From assembly GCA_019415335.1 (NCBI GenBank), contig DXKH01000056.1, positions 124,001-188,000 of the forward strand: a stretch of DNA of 64,000 bases, written 5' to 3'. The DNA is from Citrobacter sp. (GTDB lineage Bacteria > Pseudomonadota > Gammaproteobacteria > Enterobacterales > Enterobacteriaceae). This document shows positions 39,967-48,267 of the stretch, one piece after another (within the stretch, counting starts at the first letter, position 1; every line of letters starts with the position of its first letter). A program made the position numbers and the translations under genes. The notes under the pieces were generated by a model. The model saw nothing but the letters and a program-made list of their open reading frames with translations. It did not search any database and had not been told where the DNA came from.

Positions 39967-40617
39967 TTATTCTTTTTTACCTGCCTGGCGAAAAGTCAGA
40001 TTATAACGACAGTCGGCGGTTGCCGGATGAAACCCAGCCTTCAGCGGCTGAATTCCGTGGTAAAACAGGCGCGATTCGCCGCCCCAGACCACCACATCGC
40101 CGTGTTCCAGCAGAACGCGCGTCAGAGGATCGCTACGTTTCAGGCCGCCAAACTGAAAGACAGCCGGCAACCCCAGTGAAACAGAAACAATCGGCGCACG
40201 CAGATCCGGTTCGTCTTTATCCTGATGCAACGAAAGCTTGGCACCAGGTACATAGCGGTTGATCAGGCAGGCGTCCGGCTGATAATCCGCATAGCCCGCC
40301 GCCGTTGCCGCCTGCTGGCTCAGACGCAGGAAGGACGGCGGAAAGTCAGGCCAGGCATACCCCGTCAGCGGATCGACTGGCGAATAGAGGTAGCCGTGGC
40401 TGTCGGTCGTCCAGCCCAGCCGTCCACAGTTGGTCATCGCCACCGACATGGTGTAACCGCCAGGGGTGATCATCTGGCGAAACGGCGACCGGTGGGCGAC
40501 CGCCTCAATCTCCTGAACCAGTTGAGCCGCTGTGCTGAAGGCAAAGCGGCGCAAAATGACAGCGCCGGGTGCCAGCGGTTCCTGCCAGGGCTGCGAATCG
40601 GCAAACAGATCAAGCAT
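39967..40617 (-). CDS. alkB: DNA oxidative demethylase AlkB
   Basis: AlkB is an Fe(II)/2-oxoglutarate dioxygenase that removes 1-methyladenine and 3-methylcytosine from DNA and RNA. It has 216 residues as in K-12. Iron ligands are His131, Asp133 (in SLHQDKD) and His187 (YHG); Arg204 and Arg210 bind 2-oxoglutarate. The start overlaps the ada stop by one base, so the two are co-transcribed in the adaptive response operon. Confidence 0.97.
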   Translation of the reverse strand: MLDLFADSQPWQEPLAPGAVILRRFAFSTAAQLVQEIEAVAHRSPFRQMITPGGYTMSVAMTNCGRLGWTTDSHGYLYSPVDPLTGYAWPDFPPSFLRLSQQAATAAGYADYQPDACLINRYVPGAKLSLHQDKDEPDLRAPIVSVSLGLPAVFQFGGLKRSDPLTRVLLEHGDVVVWGGESRLFYHGIQPLKAGFHPATADCRYNLTFRQAGKKE

Positions 40618-41681
40618 TATGACCCCTCATCTGCTGATTCACGCCGCAAAATCTGCGCCTTGCGCGACACGCCCCAGCGATAGCCGGAAAGCGAACCGTC
40701 GCCCCGCACAACGCGGTGACAGGGAATGACGATCGCCAGTTTATTCGCGCCACAGGCACTGGCGACAGCGCGAACCGCTTTCGGCTTGCCGATGGCTTTT
40801 GCCAGTTGCTGATAGCTGACGGTTTCACCATACGGAATCGTCCGCAGCGCCTGCCAGACCTGCTGTTGAAACGCGGTGCCCTGAATATCCAGCGGCAACG
40901 ACAGCGCGACATCACGCCCGTCAATGCTGGTGATAACGTGATCAATGCGTTGCTGGAATGCGGTATCGGCGGGTTGAGCCTGAGCGGTCGGGAACAACGT
41001 CTGCAGTTCTGCCATCAGCGCCGCATCGTCATCCCCTAACAAAATGGCACAAATCCCCCGTACGCTTTCTGCCACCAGACAGCGTCCGAGCGAGCAATCC
41101 GCCAGCGCATAGCGCACCGCCAGCTTGTCACCGCCGCGACGGAACTGCTTCGCCGTCATCCCAAGCGTCGCATCGGCGTTACGATAGTAGCTGCTGCTGT
41201 CCGGGAATCCGGCATTCAGAATCGCCTGCGTCACGCTTTCGCCGTGGCTCAGGGCGTCGCGCAGGCGGCGGGCGCGATACGCCTGCTGCCACGCTTTTGG
41301 CGTCATCCCGGTCGTGGCTTTGAACACGCGATGCAAATGGTACGGACTCATCGCCACCTGTTCAGCCAGCGCATCGAGCGTGATGGGGCTCTCTTGCTCC
41401 AGAAGCTGACAGGCAAGCGTAATTTTATCCAGCCGGTGCTGCCGGGCGTTGGCTTTATCCGGCTGACAGCGTTTACACGGGCGAAATCCGGCCATTAACG
41501 CGGCCTGCGCGTCGGGAAAGAAGCGGACATTTTTACGCAGCGCATGTTTTGCCGTACAGGAAGGTCGGCAAAAGATCCCCGTCGTCTGCACCGCAAAAAC
41601 AAACTGTCCGTCGGCGTCAGGATTGCGTTCTAACACCGACTGCCAGCGCTGATCGTCATTTAGGCATAGAGAATTTTTCAT
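40617..41681 (-). CDS. ada: adaptive response regulator and methyltransferase Ada
   Basis: Ada repairs methylphosphotriesters and O6-methylguanine, and turns into a transcription activator once methylated. The ATG at 41681 gives 354 residues as in K-12. In the N-terminal zinc domain, Cys38 (FCRPSC) is the phosphotriester acceptor, with Cys42, Cys69 and Cys72 as the other zinc ligands. An AraC-type HTH follows (about 85-180), then the O6-alkylguanine domain with active site PCHRVV (near residue 321). A perfect-spacing Ada box lies 77 bases upstream. Confidence 0.97.
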   Translation of the reverse strand: MKNSLCLNDDQRWQSVLERNPDADGQFVFAVQTTGIFCRPSCTAKHALRKNVRFFPDAQAALMAGFRPCKRCQPDKANARQHRLDKITLACQLLEQESPITLDALAEQVAMSPYHLHRVFKATTGMTPKAWQQAYRARRLRDALSHGESVTQAILNAGFPDSSSYYRNADATLGMTAKQFRRGGDKLAVRYALADCSLGRCLVAESVRGICAILLGDDDAALMAELQTLFPTAQAQPADTAFQQRIDHVITSIDGRDVALSLPLDIQGTAFQQQVWQALRTIPYGETVSYQQLAKAIGKPKAVRAVASACGANKLAIVIPCHRVVRGDGSLSGYRWGVSRKAQILRRESADEGS

Positions 41682-41757
41682 ACTGGACTCCTTCGTTAAG
41701 CATAGTGCCTGCTTAGCGGCAGTGTGTCCGAAACCCATCACACGAAAACCTGCAATC

Positions 41758-41770
41758 TTGCTTTTTAATT
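41758..41770 (-). promoter_or_regulatory. Ada box of the ada-alkB promoter
   Basis: Minus-strand AATTAAAAAGCAA has the AAT-N6-GCAA layout of the E. coli ada operator (AATTAAAGCGCAA). It overlaps the last codons of apbE and sits at a suitable distance from the ada start for methylated Ada to recruit RNA polymerase. Confidence 0.72.
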
Positions 41771-42838
41771 TTGTTCGCGGATGAGGAAACTTTCAAACTG
41801 CGGAGACATCCAGGTTTTGAATCCCTCCCCCTCTTTGATGATCATGTACACCGCCAGCCCTTCCTGGCGTACGACCTCTTTGGCTTTCTCCGTGCCGAGC
41901 ACCATCAGTCCGGTATCCCAGCCATCCGCTTCCAGCGCCGTTGGCGCAATCACCGTCACCGACACCAGATTGTGCTCAATGGGACGCCCCGTCTGCGGAT
42001 CGATAACATGAGTAAGGCGTTTGCCGTTCAGCTCATAATAGTTGCGATAGCTGCCGGAGGTACTGATGCCGTGCCCGTTAATATCCACCACCGCCTGGAC
42101 CGCATTTTCACGGTCGGTGGGTTTCTGGATCGCCACCCGCCACGGATGCCCTTCGGCATTCATCCCGCGACTGTTAAGCGCCCCACCGACAGAGACCAGA
42201 TAGCGGGCAATACCTTCGCGCTCCATCAACTGTGCCAGGTGATCGGCGGCATAGCCTTCACCGACGGTGGAAAGATCAACAAACAAATCCGGCAGATCTT
42301 TTTGCAGATACTGCTGTTTCGCCTGGTTGATCACCGTCAGGTGCTGCAAGCCGCTGTTGGCTTTTGCCGCATCAATTTGCGCCTGCGTCGGGATCTGGAC
42401 CGGCTGCTTGTCGGGCCCAAATCCCCACAAATTCACCAACGGCCCGACGGTGATGTCCATCGCGCCCTGCGTTTTTTGTCCAATACGCAGCGCTGAGGTA
42501 ACAATGTCCGCCATGGCCTCGTTGACAGGCCAGGGAGAAAGACTTTTCGACTGGTTGAAACGCATCAGCGCCGAATCATTTTTATAAGTGGAAAGCAGTT
42601 GGTCGTCGGCATCCAGTTGCGTCTGAATTTTCGTTTGTAGCGCCGCTGCTGATTTGGCATCAACCCCGACCACGCTCACGCGCCAGAAGGTGCCCATCGT
42701 TTTCCCTTCCAGCACAACCGGGGCCGGGACCGGCGTTTGCGCCGGGACCGGCGTTTGCGCCGCGTCCGGCGCGCTATCGCATCCGGTAAAAAAGATCGTC
42801 GCAGCCAGTAAGGCCACACGAGCAACGTTCATTTCCAT
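41765..42838 (-). CDS. apbE: FAD:protein FMN transferase ApbE (lipoprotein)
   Basis: ApbE attaches FMN covalently to threonine residues of membrane flavoproteins such as NqrB, NqrC and RnfG, in the periplasm. The ATG at 42838 gives 357 residues (K-12: 351). The lipobox FFTGC places the lipidated cysteine at residue 20. The extra length comes from a duplicated six-residue unit (AQTPVP) in the linker after the anchor. The catalytic domain keeps GKTMGTFWR, GGALNSRG and the Mg-binding end of STSGSYRNYY. It is followed by ada, whose operator lies in its 3' end; ompC is upstream. Confidence 0.95.
   Translation of the reverse strand: MEMNVARVALLAATIFFTGCDSAPDAAQTPVPAQTPVPAPVVLEGKTMGTFWRVSVVGVDAKSAAALQTKIQTQLDADDQLLSTYKNDSALMRFNQSKSLSPWPVNEAMADIVTSALRIGQKTQGAMDITVGPLVNLWGFGPDKQPVQIPTQAQIDAAKANSGLQHLTVINQAKQQYLQKDLPDLFVDLSTVGEGYAADHLAQLMEREGIARYLVSVGGALNSRGMNAEGHPWRVAIQKPTDRENAVQAVVDINGHGISTSGSYRNYYELNGKRLTHVIDPQTGRPIEHNLVSVTVIAPTALEADGWDTGLMVLGTEKAKEVVRQEGLAVYMIIKEGEGFKTWMSPQFESFLIREQN
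42726..42761. repeat. 18-bp tandem duplication in apbE
   Basis: GGGACCGGCGTTTGCGCC occurs twice in a row, in frame, encoding the repeated Pro-rich linker of ApbE. Such repeats can change copy number by slippage without breaking the frame. Confidence 0.85.
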
Positions 42839-42910
42839 ACGTGATTGTCCTCCTGCGAAAGAGGCGCAAGAGTACACCAAAACTGGCGGTTGTACGCCGG
42901 AAATCCACAC

Positions 42911-42935
42911 AAAAAAAGGCCCCGCAGGGCCTTTT
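42911..42935 (-). terminator. terminator of ompC
   Basis: Read leftwards: AAAAGGCCC, loop TGCG, GGGCCTTTTTTT. The stem starts about 18 bases after the ompC stop. Confidence 0.92.
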
Positions 42936-42952
42936 ATCGACATTAAGCAAAC

Positions 42953-44083
42953 TTAGAACTGGTAAACCAGACCCAGTGCAACGATGTCGTCAGTGCTGAT
43001 ACCGGCATCACGAGTGAAGCTGTTGTCATCCAGCAGGTTGATTTTGTAATCAACGTAGGTGGACATATTTTTGTTGAAGTAGTAGGTTGCGCCAACATCA
43101 ACATATTTCAGCAGATCTTCATCGTCGTAGTTACGACCGTTGAGAGTCCCCAGGTTTTTACCTTTGGACTGCAGGTAAGCAACGGACGGACGCAGACCGA
43201 AGTCGAACTGGTACTGAGCAACCACTTCGAAGTTCTGCGCTTTGTTTGCCCAACCTTCGCCACCTACGCGCGTTGCGTTATAGGTCTGGGTGTACTGTGC
43301 TGCCAGGTACAGGTTGTTAGCGTCGTATTTCAGGCCGCCGGTGTAGGTTTCAGCGCGATCGCCGTTACCAAGGTAGATCGCTCTGTTCTGCTCATCAGTA
43401 CGTTTGGAGCTGCTCACTGCCGCACCCAGACCGAAGCCTTCGCCGATGTCATAGGTTACAGAACCGCCAACACCGTCACCGTTCTGACGCAGCGCTTCAC
43501 GACCGTTGTTAGTCACGCCGGTGTAAGCGATGCCATCAGCACCTTCACCAGACGGGCTACCGTTTTTACCCTGATACTGCAGGGCAAAGTTCAGGCCATC
43601 AACCAGACCGAAGAAATCAGCGTTACGGTAAGTCGCGAAGCCGTTACCACGCTGCTGCATGAAGTTGTCAGAACCGTAGGTATCCCCACCGAATTCTGGC
43701 AGGACGTCGGTCCAGGACGTGACGTCATATACAACGCCGTAGTTACGACCGTAGTCGAAAGAACCCGCATCGCCGAATTTCAGACCTGCGAATGCGACAC
43801 GAGTCCAGGAGTTGTTTTCGGATTCAGGCGCGTTACCCTGGATCTGATACTCCCACTGGCCGTAACCGGTGATCTGATCGTTAACCTGAGTTTCGCCTTT
43901 GAAGCCGATACGCATATAGGTCTGATCACCATCAGCGCTCTTGTCATCGGAGAAATAATGCAGACCGTCGACTTTACCGAACAGGTCTAATTTGTTGCCG
44001 TCTTTGTTGTAAATTTCAGCCGCATTTGCTGCGCCTGCTACCAGCAGTGCTGGTACCAGGAGGGACAGTACTTTAACTTTCAT
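42953..44083 (-). CDS. ompC: outer membrane porin OmpC
   Basis: OmpC is the trimeric general porin that dominates at high osmolarity. It has 376 residues: a 21-residue signal ([21 protein letters not shown]), then 16 beta strands ending in the C-terminal phenylalanine signal VYQF. The constriction loop L3 carries the PEFGGDT motif. External loops (for example around SPSGEGADG and [10 protein letters not shown]) differ from K-12, as expected for surface-exposed parts. Codon bias is high. It is controlled by OmpR through three boxes upstream and is opposite the micF sRNA. Confidence 0.96.
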   Translation of the reverse strand: MKVKVLSLLVPALLVAGAANAAEIYNKDGNKLDLFGKVDGLHYFSDDKSADGDQTYMRIGFKGETQVNDQITGYGQWEYQIQGNAPESENNSWTRVAFAGLKFGDAGSFDYGRNYGVVYDVTSWTDVLPEFGGDTYGSDNFMQQRGNGFATYRNADFFGLVDGLNFALQYQGKNGSPSGEGADGIAYTGVTNNGREALRQNGDGVGGSVTYDIGEGFGLGAAVSSSKRTDEQNRAIYLGNGDRAETYTGGLKYDANNLYLAAQYTQTYNATRVGGEGWANKAQNFEVVAQYQFDFGLRPSVAYLQSKGKNLGTLNGRNYDDEDLLKYVDVGATYYFNKNMSTYVDYKINLLDDNSFTRDAGISTDDIVALGLVYQF

Positions 44084-44201
44084 GTTATTAACCCTCTGTT
44101 ATATGCCTTTATTTGCTTTTTTATGCCACTGCATACTGATTAACCCTCATTAACCAGTCGGCAAGTTCATTCTCCTCAAAATTGCAGAATAATCCAACAC
44201 G

Positions 44202-44262
44202 AATATGATACTAAAACTTTTAAGATGTTTCATTTGTCCATATAGGTGTTTCAAAATGTAAA
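44202..44262 (-). promoter_or_regulatory. OmpR boxes C1, C2, C3 of ompC
   Basis: On the minus strand three adjoining 20-base elements match the E. coli ompC OmpR sites: C1 TTTACATTTTGAAACACCTA (44262-44243), C2 ending AAATGAAACATCTT (44241-44222) and C3 AAAAGTTTTAGTATCATATT (44221-44202). C1 and C3 are nearly identical to K-12. Confidence 0.85.
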
Positions 44263-44350
44263 TACAAGGGAACTTTTTCTTTGCTACAAAAAGACAAAAA
44301 ATAAGCACAATCACTCAAGAAATATAGAAATCACTTTAAAAACAAAGCGT

Positions 44351-44369
44351 TATGAAAATAAATTTCATA
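44351..44369. promoter_or_regulatory. palindrome upstream of micF
   Basis: TATGAAA-ATAAA-TTTCATA is a perfect 7-5-7 inverted repeat centred 58 bases before the micF start. The micF/ompC interval is known to bind several regulators (OmpR, SoxS/MarA/Rob, IHF, Lrp); which one, if any, uses this palindrome is not clear. Confidence 0.45.
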
Positions 44370-44417
44370 GCACTGAATGACAAAACAAAACCGTCGCGCA
44401 TCATTAAAATAACTCTC

Positions 44418-44510
44418 GCTATCATCATTAACTTTATTTATTACCGTCATTCATTTCTGAATGTCTGTTTACCCCTATTTCAACCGGATGCGATGCGTTC
44501 GGTTTTTTTT
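44418..44510 (+). ncRNA. micF: MicF antisense small RNA
   Basis: This 93-nt sRNA base-pairs with the ompF mRNA start region through its first 30 or so bases and blocks OmpF synthesis; it needs Hfq. The first 30 bases (from GCTATCATCATTAACTTT) appear unchanged from E. coli. The 3' end is an intrinsic terminator (AACCGGATGCGATGCGTTCGGTT then eight T in total), where a few loop bases differ. A TAAAAT -10 lies at 44405-44410. It is transcribed away from ompC. Confidence 0.95.
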
Positions 44511-44822
44511 TACCCTTCTTTACACTTGTTTTCACTTTATGTGCTACCGCACAAAAATAATAACAACTATTAACTATTTATCTTCATTCAGTCACTGAGT
44601 GATATCAGAAACCGATTTCTTGTTATTTCGTGCTATTTCGTCCCACTGGACGGGAAATATTTGTACGCCTCTGGTGGGCCTGTACACTTTCACGCCATTT
44701 AACTGATGAATTCTTTTTGGCAAAAAATGCAGAACATCAATGGGTAGGAGTGTGGAAATTCACACCGTAGCCTTTATACTGCCCTTTCACCTTCGGCGTT
44801 GTTTTACAGGTCATAACCACGA
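44511..44822. other. upstream region of rcsD
   Basis: 312 bases without a gene between the micF terminator and rcsD. A TATACT (44775-44780) is a candidate -10 for rcsD, with no good -35. The rest is A/T-rich with short inverted repeats (for example CAGTCACTGAGTGA near 44590). No further gene or known site was recognised. Confidence 0.4.
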
Positions 44823-47492
44823 ATGAGTCAGTCTGATACAACGGCTACGTCCCGATTTTCCCTCCTGCCGGGAAGCATTACCCGTTTCTTTTTATTGCTG
44901 ATCATTGTGTTGCTGGTGACGATGGGCGTGATGGTGCAAAGCGCGGTTAACGCCTGGTTGAAAGATAAGAGCTATCAAATCGTCGATATCACGCATGCAA
45001 TCCATAAACGTATCGATACCTGGCGTTACGCGACCTGGCAAATCTATGACAACATCGCCGCGACCACCAATCCGTCAAGCAGCGAAGGATTACAGGAAAC
45101 ACGCCTGAAACAGGACGTTTACTATCTCGAAAAACCACGGCGTAAAACGGAAGCGCTGATCTTTGGCTCGCATGACAGTTCAACGCTGGAAATGACACAG
45201 CGTATCTCGACCTACCTCGACACCCTGTGGGGTGCCGAAACGGTGCCGTGGTCGATGTATTATCTCAACGGGCAGGACAACAGTCTGACCCTCATCTCGA
45301 CGCTGCCGTTGAAAGATCTTTCTTCGGGATTTAAAGAGTCGACCATTGGCAGCATTGTCGATTCACGCCGGGCAGAAATGCTTCAGCAGGCCAATGCGCT
45401 GGACGAACGGGAAAGCTTTTCATCACTGCGTCGTCTGGCATGGCAAAATGGCCACTACTTTACCCTGCGAACCACCTTTAACCAGCCGGGACATTTGGCA
45501 ACCGTGGTTGCATTTGATCTGCCCATCAATGACTTAATTCCCCCCGGCATGCCGCTGGACAGCTTCCGCCTTGAGCCTGACACCACGCCTGTCAGTACGC
45601 GCAATGCAGATAAAGAATCACCCGACAGCGTGAGCATCAGCTTTAACAGTTCGAAAATTGAAATCTCGTCGGCGCTAAACTCGACGGGAATGCGACTGGT
45701 CTGGCAGGTGCCGTTTGGTACCCTGCTGCTTGATACGCTGCAAAACATTCTGTTGCCGCTGTTGCTGAATATCGGCCTGCTGGCCCTCGCACTGTTTGGC
45801 TATACCACCTTCCGTAACCTGCCAGGACGCACAACGGAAGTCGCGCCGAATACCGCCGCCAATAATGAGTTACGAATTCTGCGTGCGATTAACGAAGAGA
45901 TTGTCTCCCTGCTGCCGCTGGGTCTGCTGGTGCATGATCAGGAAGCGAACCGCACGGTGATGAGCAATAAAATTGCCGACCATCTGTTGCCGCATCTGAA
46001 TCTGCAAAACATCACCAGCATGGCGGAACAGCATCAGGGCGTGATCCAGGCAACCGTCAATAACGAACTGTATGAGATACGCCTGTTCCGCAGCCAAGTC
46101 GCTCCACGCACCCAGATCTTTATTATCCGCGACCAGGATCGTGAAGTACTGGTGAACAAAAAGCTCAAACAGGCACAGCGGTTATACGAAAAAAATCAGC
46201 AGGGCCGCGTCGCCTTTATGCAAAACATCAGCGAGGCGTTAAAAGAGCCGGTCAAAACGCTGGCAGCAGAGGTTGCCCAGTTGCAAACACCTGATGCCCA
46301 GCAACTGGCGAATCATGCCGACGTACTGGTCCGTATGATTGATGAAATTCAACTGGCCAACATGCTGGAAAACGACGCCTGGAAGAGTGAGCCAACCCTC
46401 TTCTCGGTTCAGGCGTTGATTGACGAAGTCGTACCGGAAGTGCTGCCGGCCATGAAGCGCAAAGGGCTCCAGTTGCTCATCAACAATCATCTGAAGGCAA
46501 ACGACGAGCGGCATGGCGATCGCGATGCACTGCGACGCATCTTACTGCTGTTAATGCAGTACGCGGTGACAACCACCCAGATTGGTAAAATTACGCTTGA
46601 GGTCGATCAGGATGAGTCGGTTGCCGAGCGCCTGACGTTCCGCATTCTGGATACCGGCGAAGGCGTGACGTTAAGCGAAATCGACAACCTGCATTTCCCG
46701 TTCATCAGTGAGACGCAGAAAGATCGTTACGGCAAAGCCAATCCACTGGCCTTCTGGTTAAGCGATCAGCTGGCGCGTAAACTTGGCGGACATTTGAGCA
46801 TAAAAGCGCGAGATACGCTGGGTACACGCTATACCGTCCATGTTAAAATGACGCCGCTCGACCAGCATAGAGAAGACGAAGAGCGTCTGCTGGATGATGT
46901 CAGCGTGATGATCGACGTGACCTCTAATGAGGTGCGTAACATCGTGCTTCGTCAGTTGGAAAACTGGGGAGCGACCTGCATCACCCCGGATGAGAGACTC
47001 ATAAGTCAAGAATATGATCTCTTTTTGACTGATAATCCGTCTAATCTTACTGCCTCCGGCTTGCTTTTAAGCGATGATGAGTCAGGCGTGCGGAAAATTG
47101 GCCCTGGCCAGCTTCGCGTCAACTTTAATATGAGCAACGCTATGCAGGAAGCTGTACTACAACTAATTGAAGAGCAACTGGCGCAGGAAGCGATCCCGGA
47201 ATCCCCTCTGGGAGGTGATGAAAACGCCGAACTTCATGCCAGCGGTTATTACGCACTATTTGTAGACACAGTACCGGATGATGTTAAGAGGTTGTATACT
47301 GAGGCAGCAATCAGCGATTTTGCTGCGCTAGCCCAAACGGCTCACCGCCTGAAAGGCGTGTTTGCCATGCTAAATCTGGTACCCGGCAAGCAGTTATGTG
47401 AAACGCTGGAACATCTGATTCGTGAGAAAGATGCTCCAGGAATAGAAAAATACATCAGCGACATTGACGCCTACGTCAAGAGCTTGCTGTAG
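44823..47492 (+). CDS. rcsD: Rcs phosphotransfer protein RcsD
   Basis: RcsD relays phosphate between RcsC and RcsB in the envelope-stress phosphorelay. It has 889 residues (K-12: 890). Two membrane helices (about 20-42 and 305-325) flank a periplasmic domain. A degenerate histidine-kinase-like part without the catalytic His box follows, then the RcsD-ABL domain (about 690-790) that contacts RcsB. The C-terminal HPt domain has its histidine in AQTAHRLKGVF, near residue 841. rcsB follows after 15 bases. Confidence 0.95.
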   Translation: MSQSDTTATSRFSLLPGSITRFFLLLIIVLLVTMGVMVQSAVNAWLKDKSYQIVDITHAIHKRIDTWRYATWQIYDNIAATTNPSSSEGLQETRLKQDVYYLEKPRRKTEALIFGSHDSSTLEMTQRISTYLDTLWGAETVPWSMYYLNGQDNSLTLISTLPLKDLSSGFKESTIGSIVDSRRAEMLQQANALDERESFSSLRRLAWQNGHYFTLRTTFNQPGHLATVVAFDLPINDLIPPGMPLDSFRLEPDTTPVSTRNADKESPDSVSISFNSSKIEISSALNSTGMRLVWQVPFGTLLLDTLQNILLPLLLNIGLLALALFGYTTFRNLPGRTTEVAPNTAANNELRILRAINEEIVSLLPLGLLVHDQEANRTVMSNKIADHLLPHLNLQNITSMAEQHQGVIQATVNNELYEIRLFRSQVAPRTQIFIIRDQDREVLVNKKLKQAQRLYEKNQQGRVAFMQNISEALKEPVKTLAAEVAQLQTPDAQQLANHADVLVRMIDEIQLANMLENDAWKSEPTLFSVQALIDEVVPEVLPAMKRKGLQLLINNHLKANDERHGDRDALRRILLLLMQYAVTTTQIGKITLEVDQDESVAERLTFRILDTGEGVTLSEIDNLHFPFISETQKDRYGKANPLAFWLSDQLARKLGGHLSIKARDTLGTRYTVHVKMTPLDQHREDEERLLDDVSVMIDVTSNEVRNIVLRQLENWGATCITPDERLISQEYDLFLTDNPSNLTASGLLLSDDESGVRKIGPGQLRVNFNMSNAMQEAVLQLIEEQLAQEAIPESPLGGDENAELHASGYYALFVDTVPDDVKRLYTEAAISDFAALAQTAHRLKGVFAMLNLVPGKQLCETLEHLIREKDAPGIEKYISDIDAYVKSLL

Positions 47493-47507
47493 CAAGGTAG
47501 CCTTTAC

Positions 47508-48158
47508 ATGAACAATATGAACGTAATTATTGCCGATGACCATCCGATTGTACTGTTCGGTATTCGCAAATCACTTGAGCAAATCGAGTGGGTGAATGTT
47601 GTTGGCGAATTTGAAGACTCCACAGCACTGATCAACAACCTGCCAAAATTAGATGCACACGTGTTGATTACCGATCTCTCCATGCCAGGCGACAAGTACG
47701 GCGATGGGATCACGCTGATCAAATATATCAAGCGTCATTTCCCGAGCCTGTCGATCATTGTTCTGACCATGAACAATAACCCGGCAATCCTGAGCGCGGT
47801 GCTTGATCTCGATATCGAAGGGATTGTCCTGAAACAGGGCGCGCCAACAGACCTGCCGAAAGCGCTCGCAGCGCTGCAAAAAGGCAAAAAGTTCACCCCG
47901 GAAAGCGTCTCTCGCCTGCTGGAAAAAATCAGTGCGGGTGGTTATGGCGACAAGCGTCTCTCTCCGAAAGAGAGTGAAGTCCTGCGTCTGTTTGCCGAAG
48001 GTTTCCTGGTCACTGAAATCGCCAAGAAACTGAACCGCAGTATCAAAACCATCAGTAGCCAGAAGAAATCAGCGATGATGAAACTGGGTGTTGAGAACGA
48101 TATCGCACTGCTGAACTATCTCTCTTCCGTGACCCTGAGCCCGGCAGATAAAGACTAA
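47508..48158 (+). CDS. rcsB: Rcs response regulator RcsB
   Basis: RcsB controls capsule, motility, biofilm and acid-resistance genes, alone or with partners such as RcsA. It has 216 residues as in K-12. The receiver domain has Asp56 (TDLSMPG), and the LuxR-type HTH contains LSPKESEVLRLFAEG and NRSIKTISSQKKSAM. It lies 15 bases after rcsD and is convergent with rcsC across a REP pair. Confidence 0.97.
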   Translation: MNNMNVIIADDHPIVLFGIRKSLEQIEWVNVVGEFEDSTALINNLPKLDAHVLITDLSMPGDKYGDGITLIKYIKRHFPSLSIIVLTMNNNPAILSAVLDLDIEGIVLKQGAPTDLPKALAALQKGKKFTPESVSRLLEKISAGGYGDKRLSPKESEVLRLFAEGFLVTEIAKKLNRSIKTISSQKKSAMMKLGVENDIALLNYLSSVTLSPADKD

Positions 48159-48178
48159 TTCCTCTTTCAGCTGAAAAA

Positions 48179-48264
48179 TGCCTGATGGCGCTCCGCTTAT
48201 CAGGCCTACTTACGGAAAACGACCCCGTTTTGTAGGCCGGATAAGGCAAAGCCGCCATCCGGCA
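48179..48264. repeat. REP pair (BIME) between rcsB and rcsC
   Basis: TGCCTGATGGCGCTCCGC with CTTATCAGGCCTACTTACG, then TTGTAGGCCGGATAAGGC with GCCGCCATCCGGCA: two inverted REP units. The second arm ends 4 bases from the rcsC stop. Confidence 0.9.
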
Positions 48265-48267
48265 TTT

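Noticed and set aside
44352..44573. 73-codon plus-strand frame across micF
   Set aside because: The segment is explained by the MicF sRNA and its terminator; a coding frame through them is accidental.
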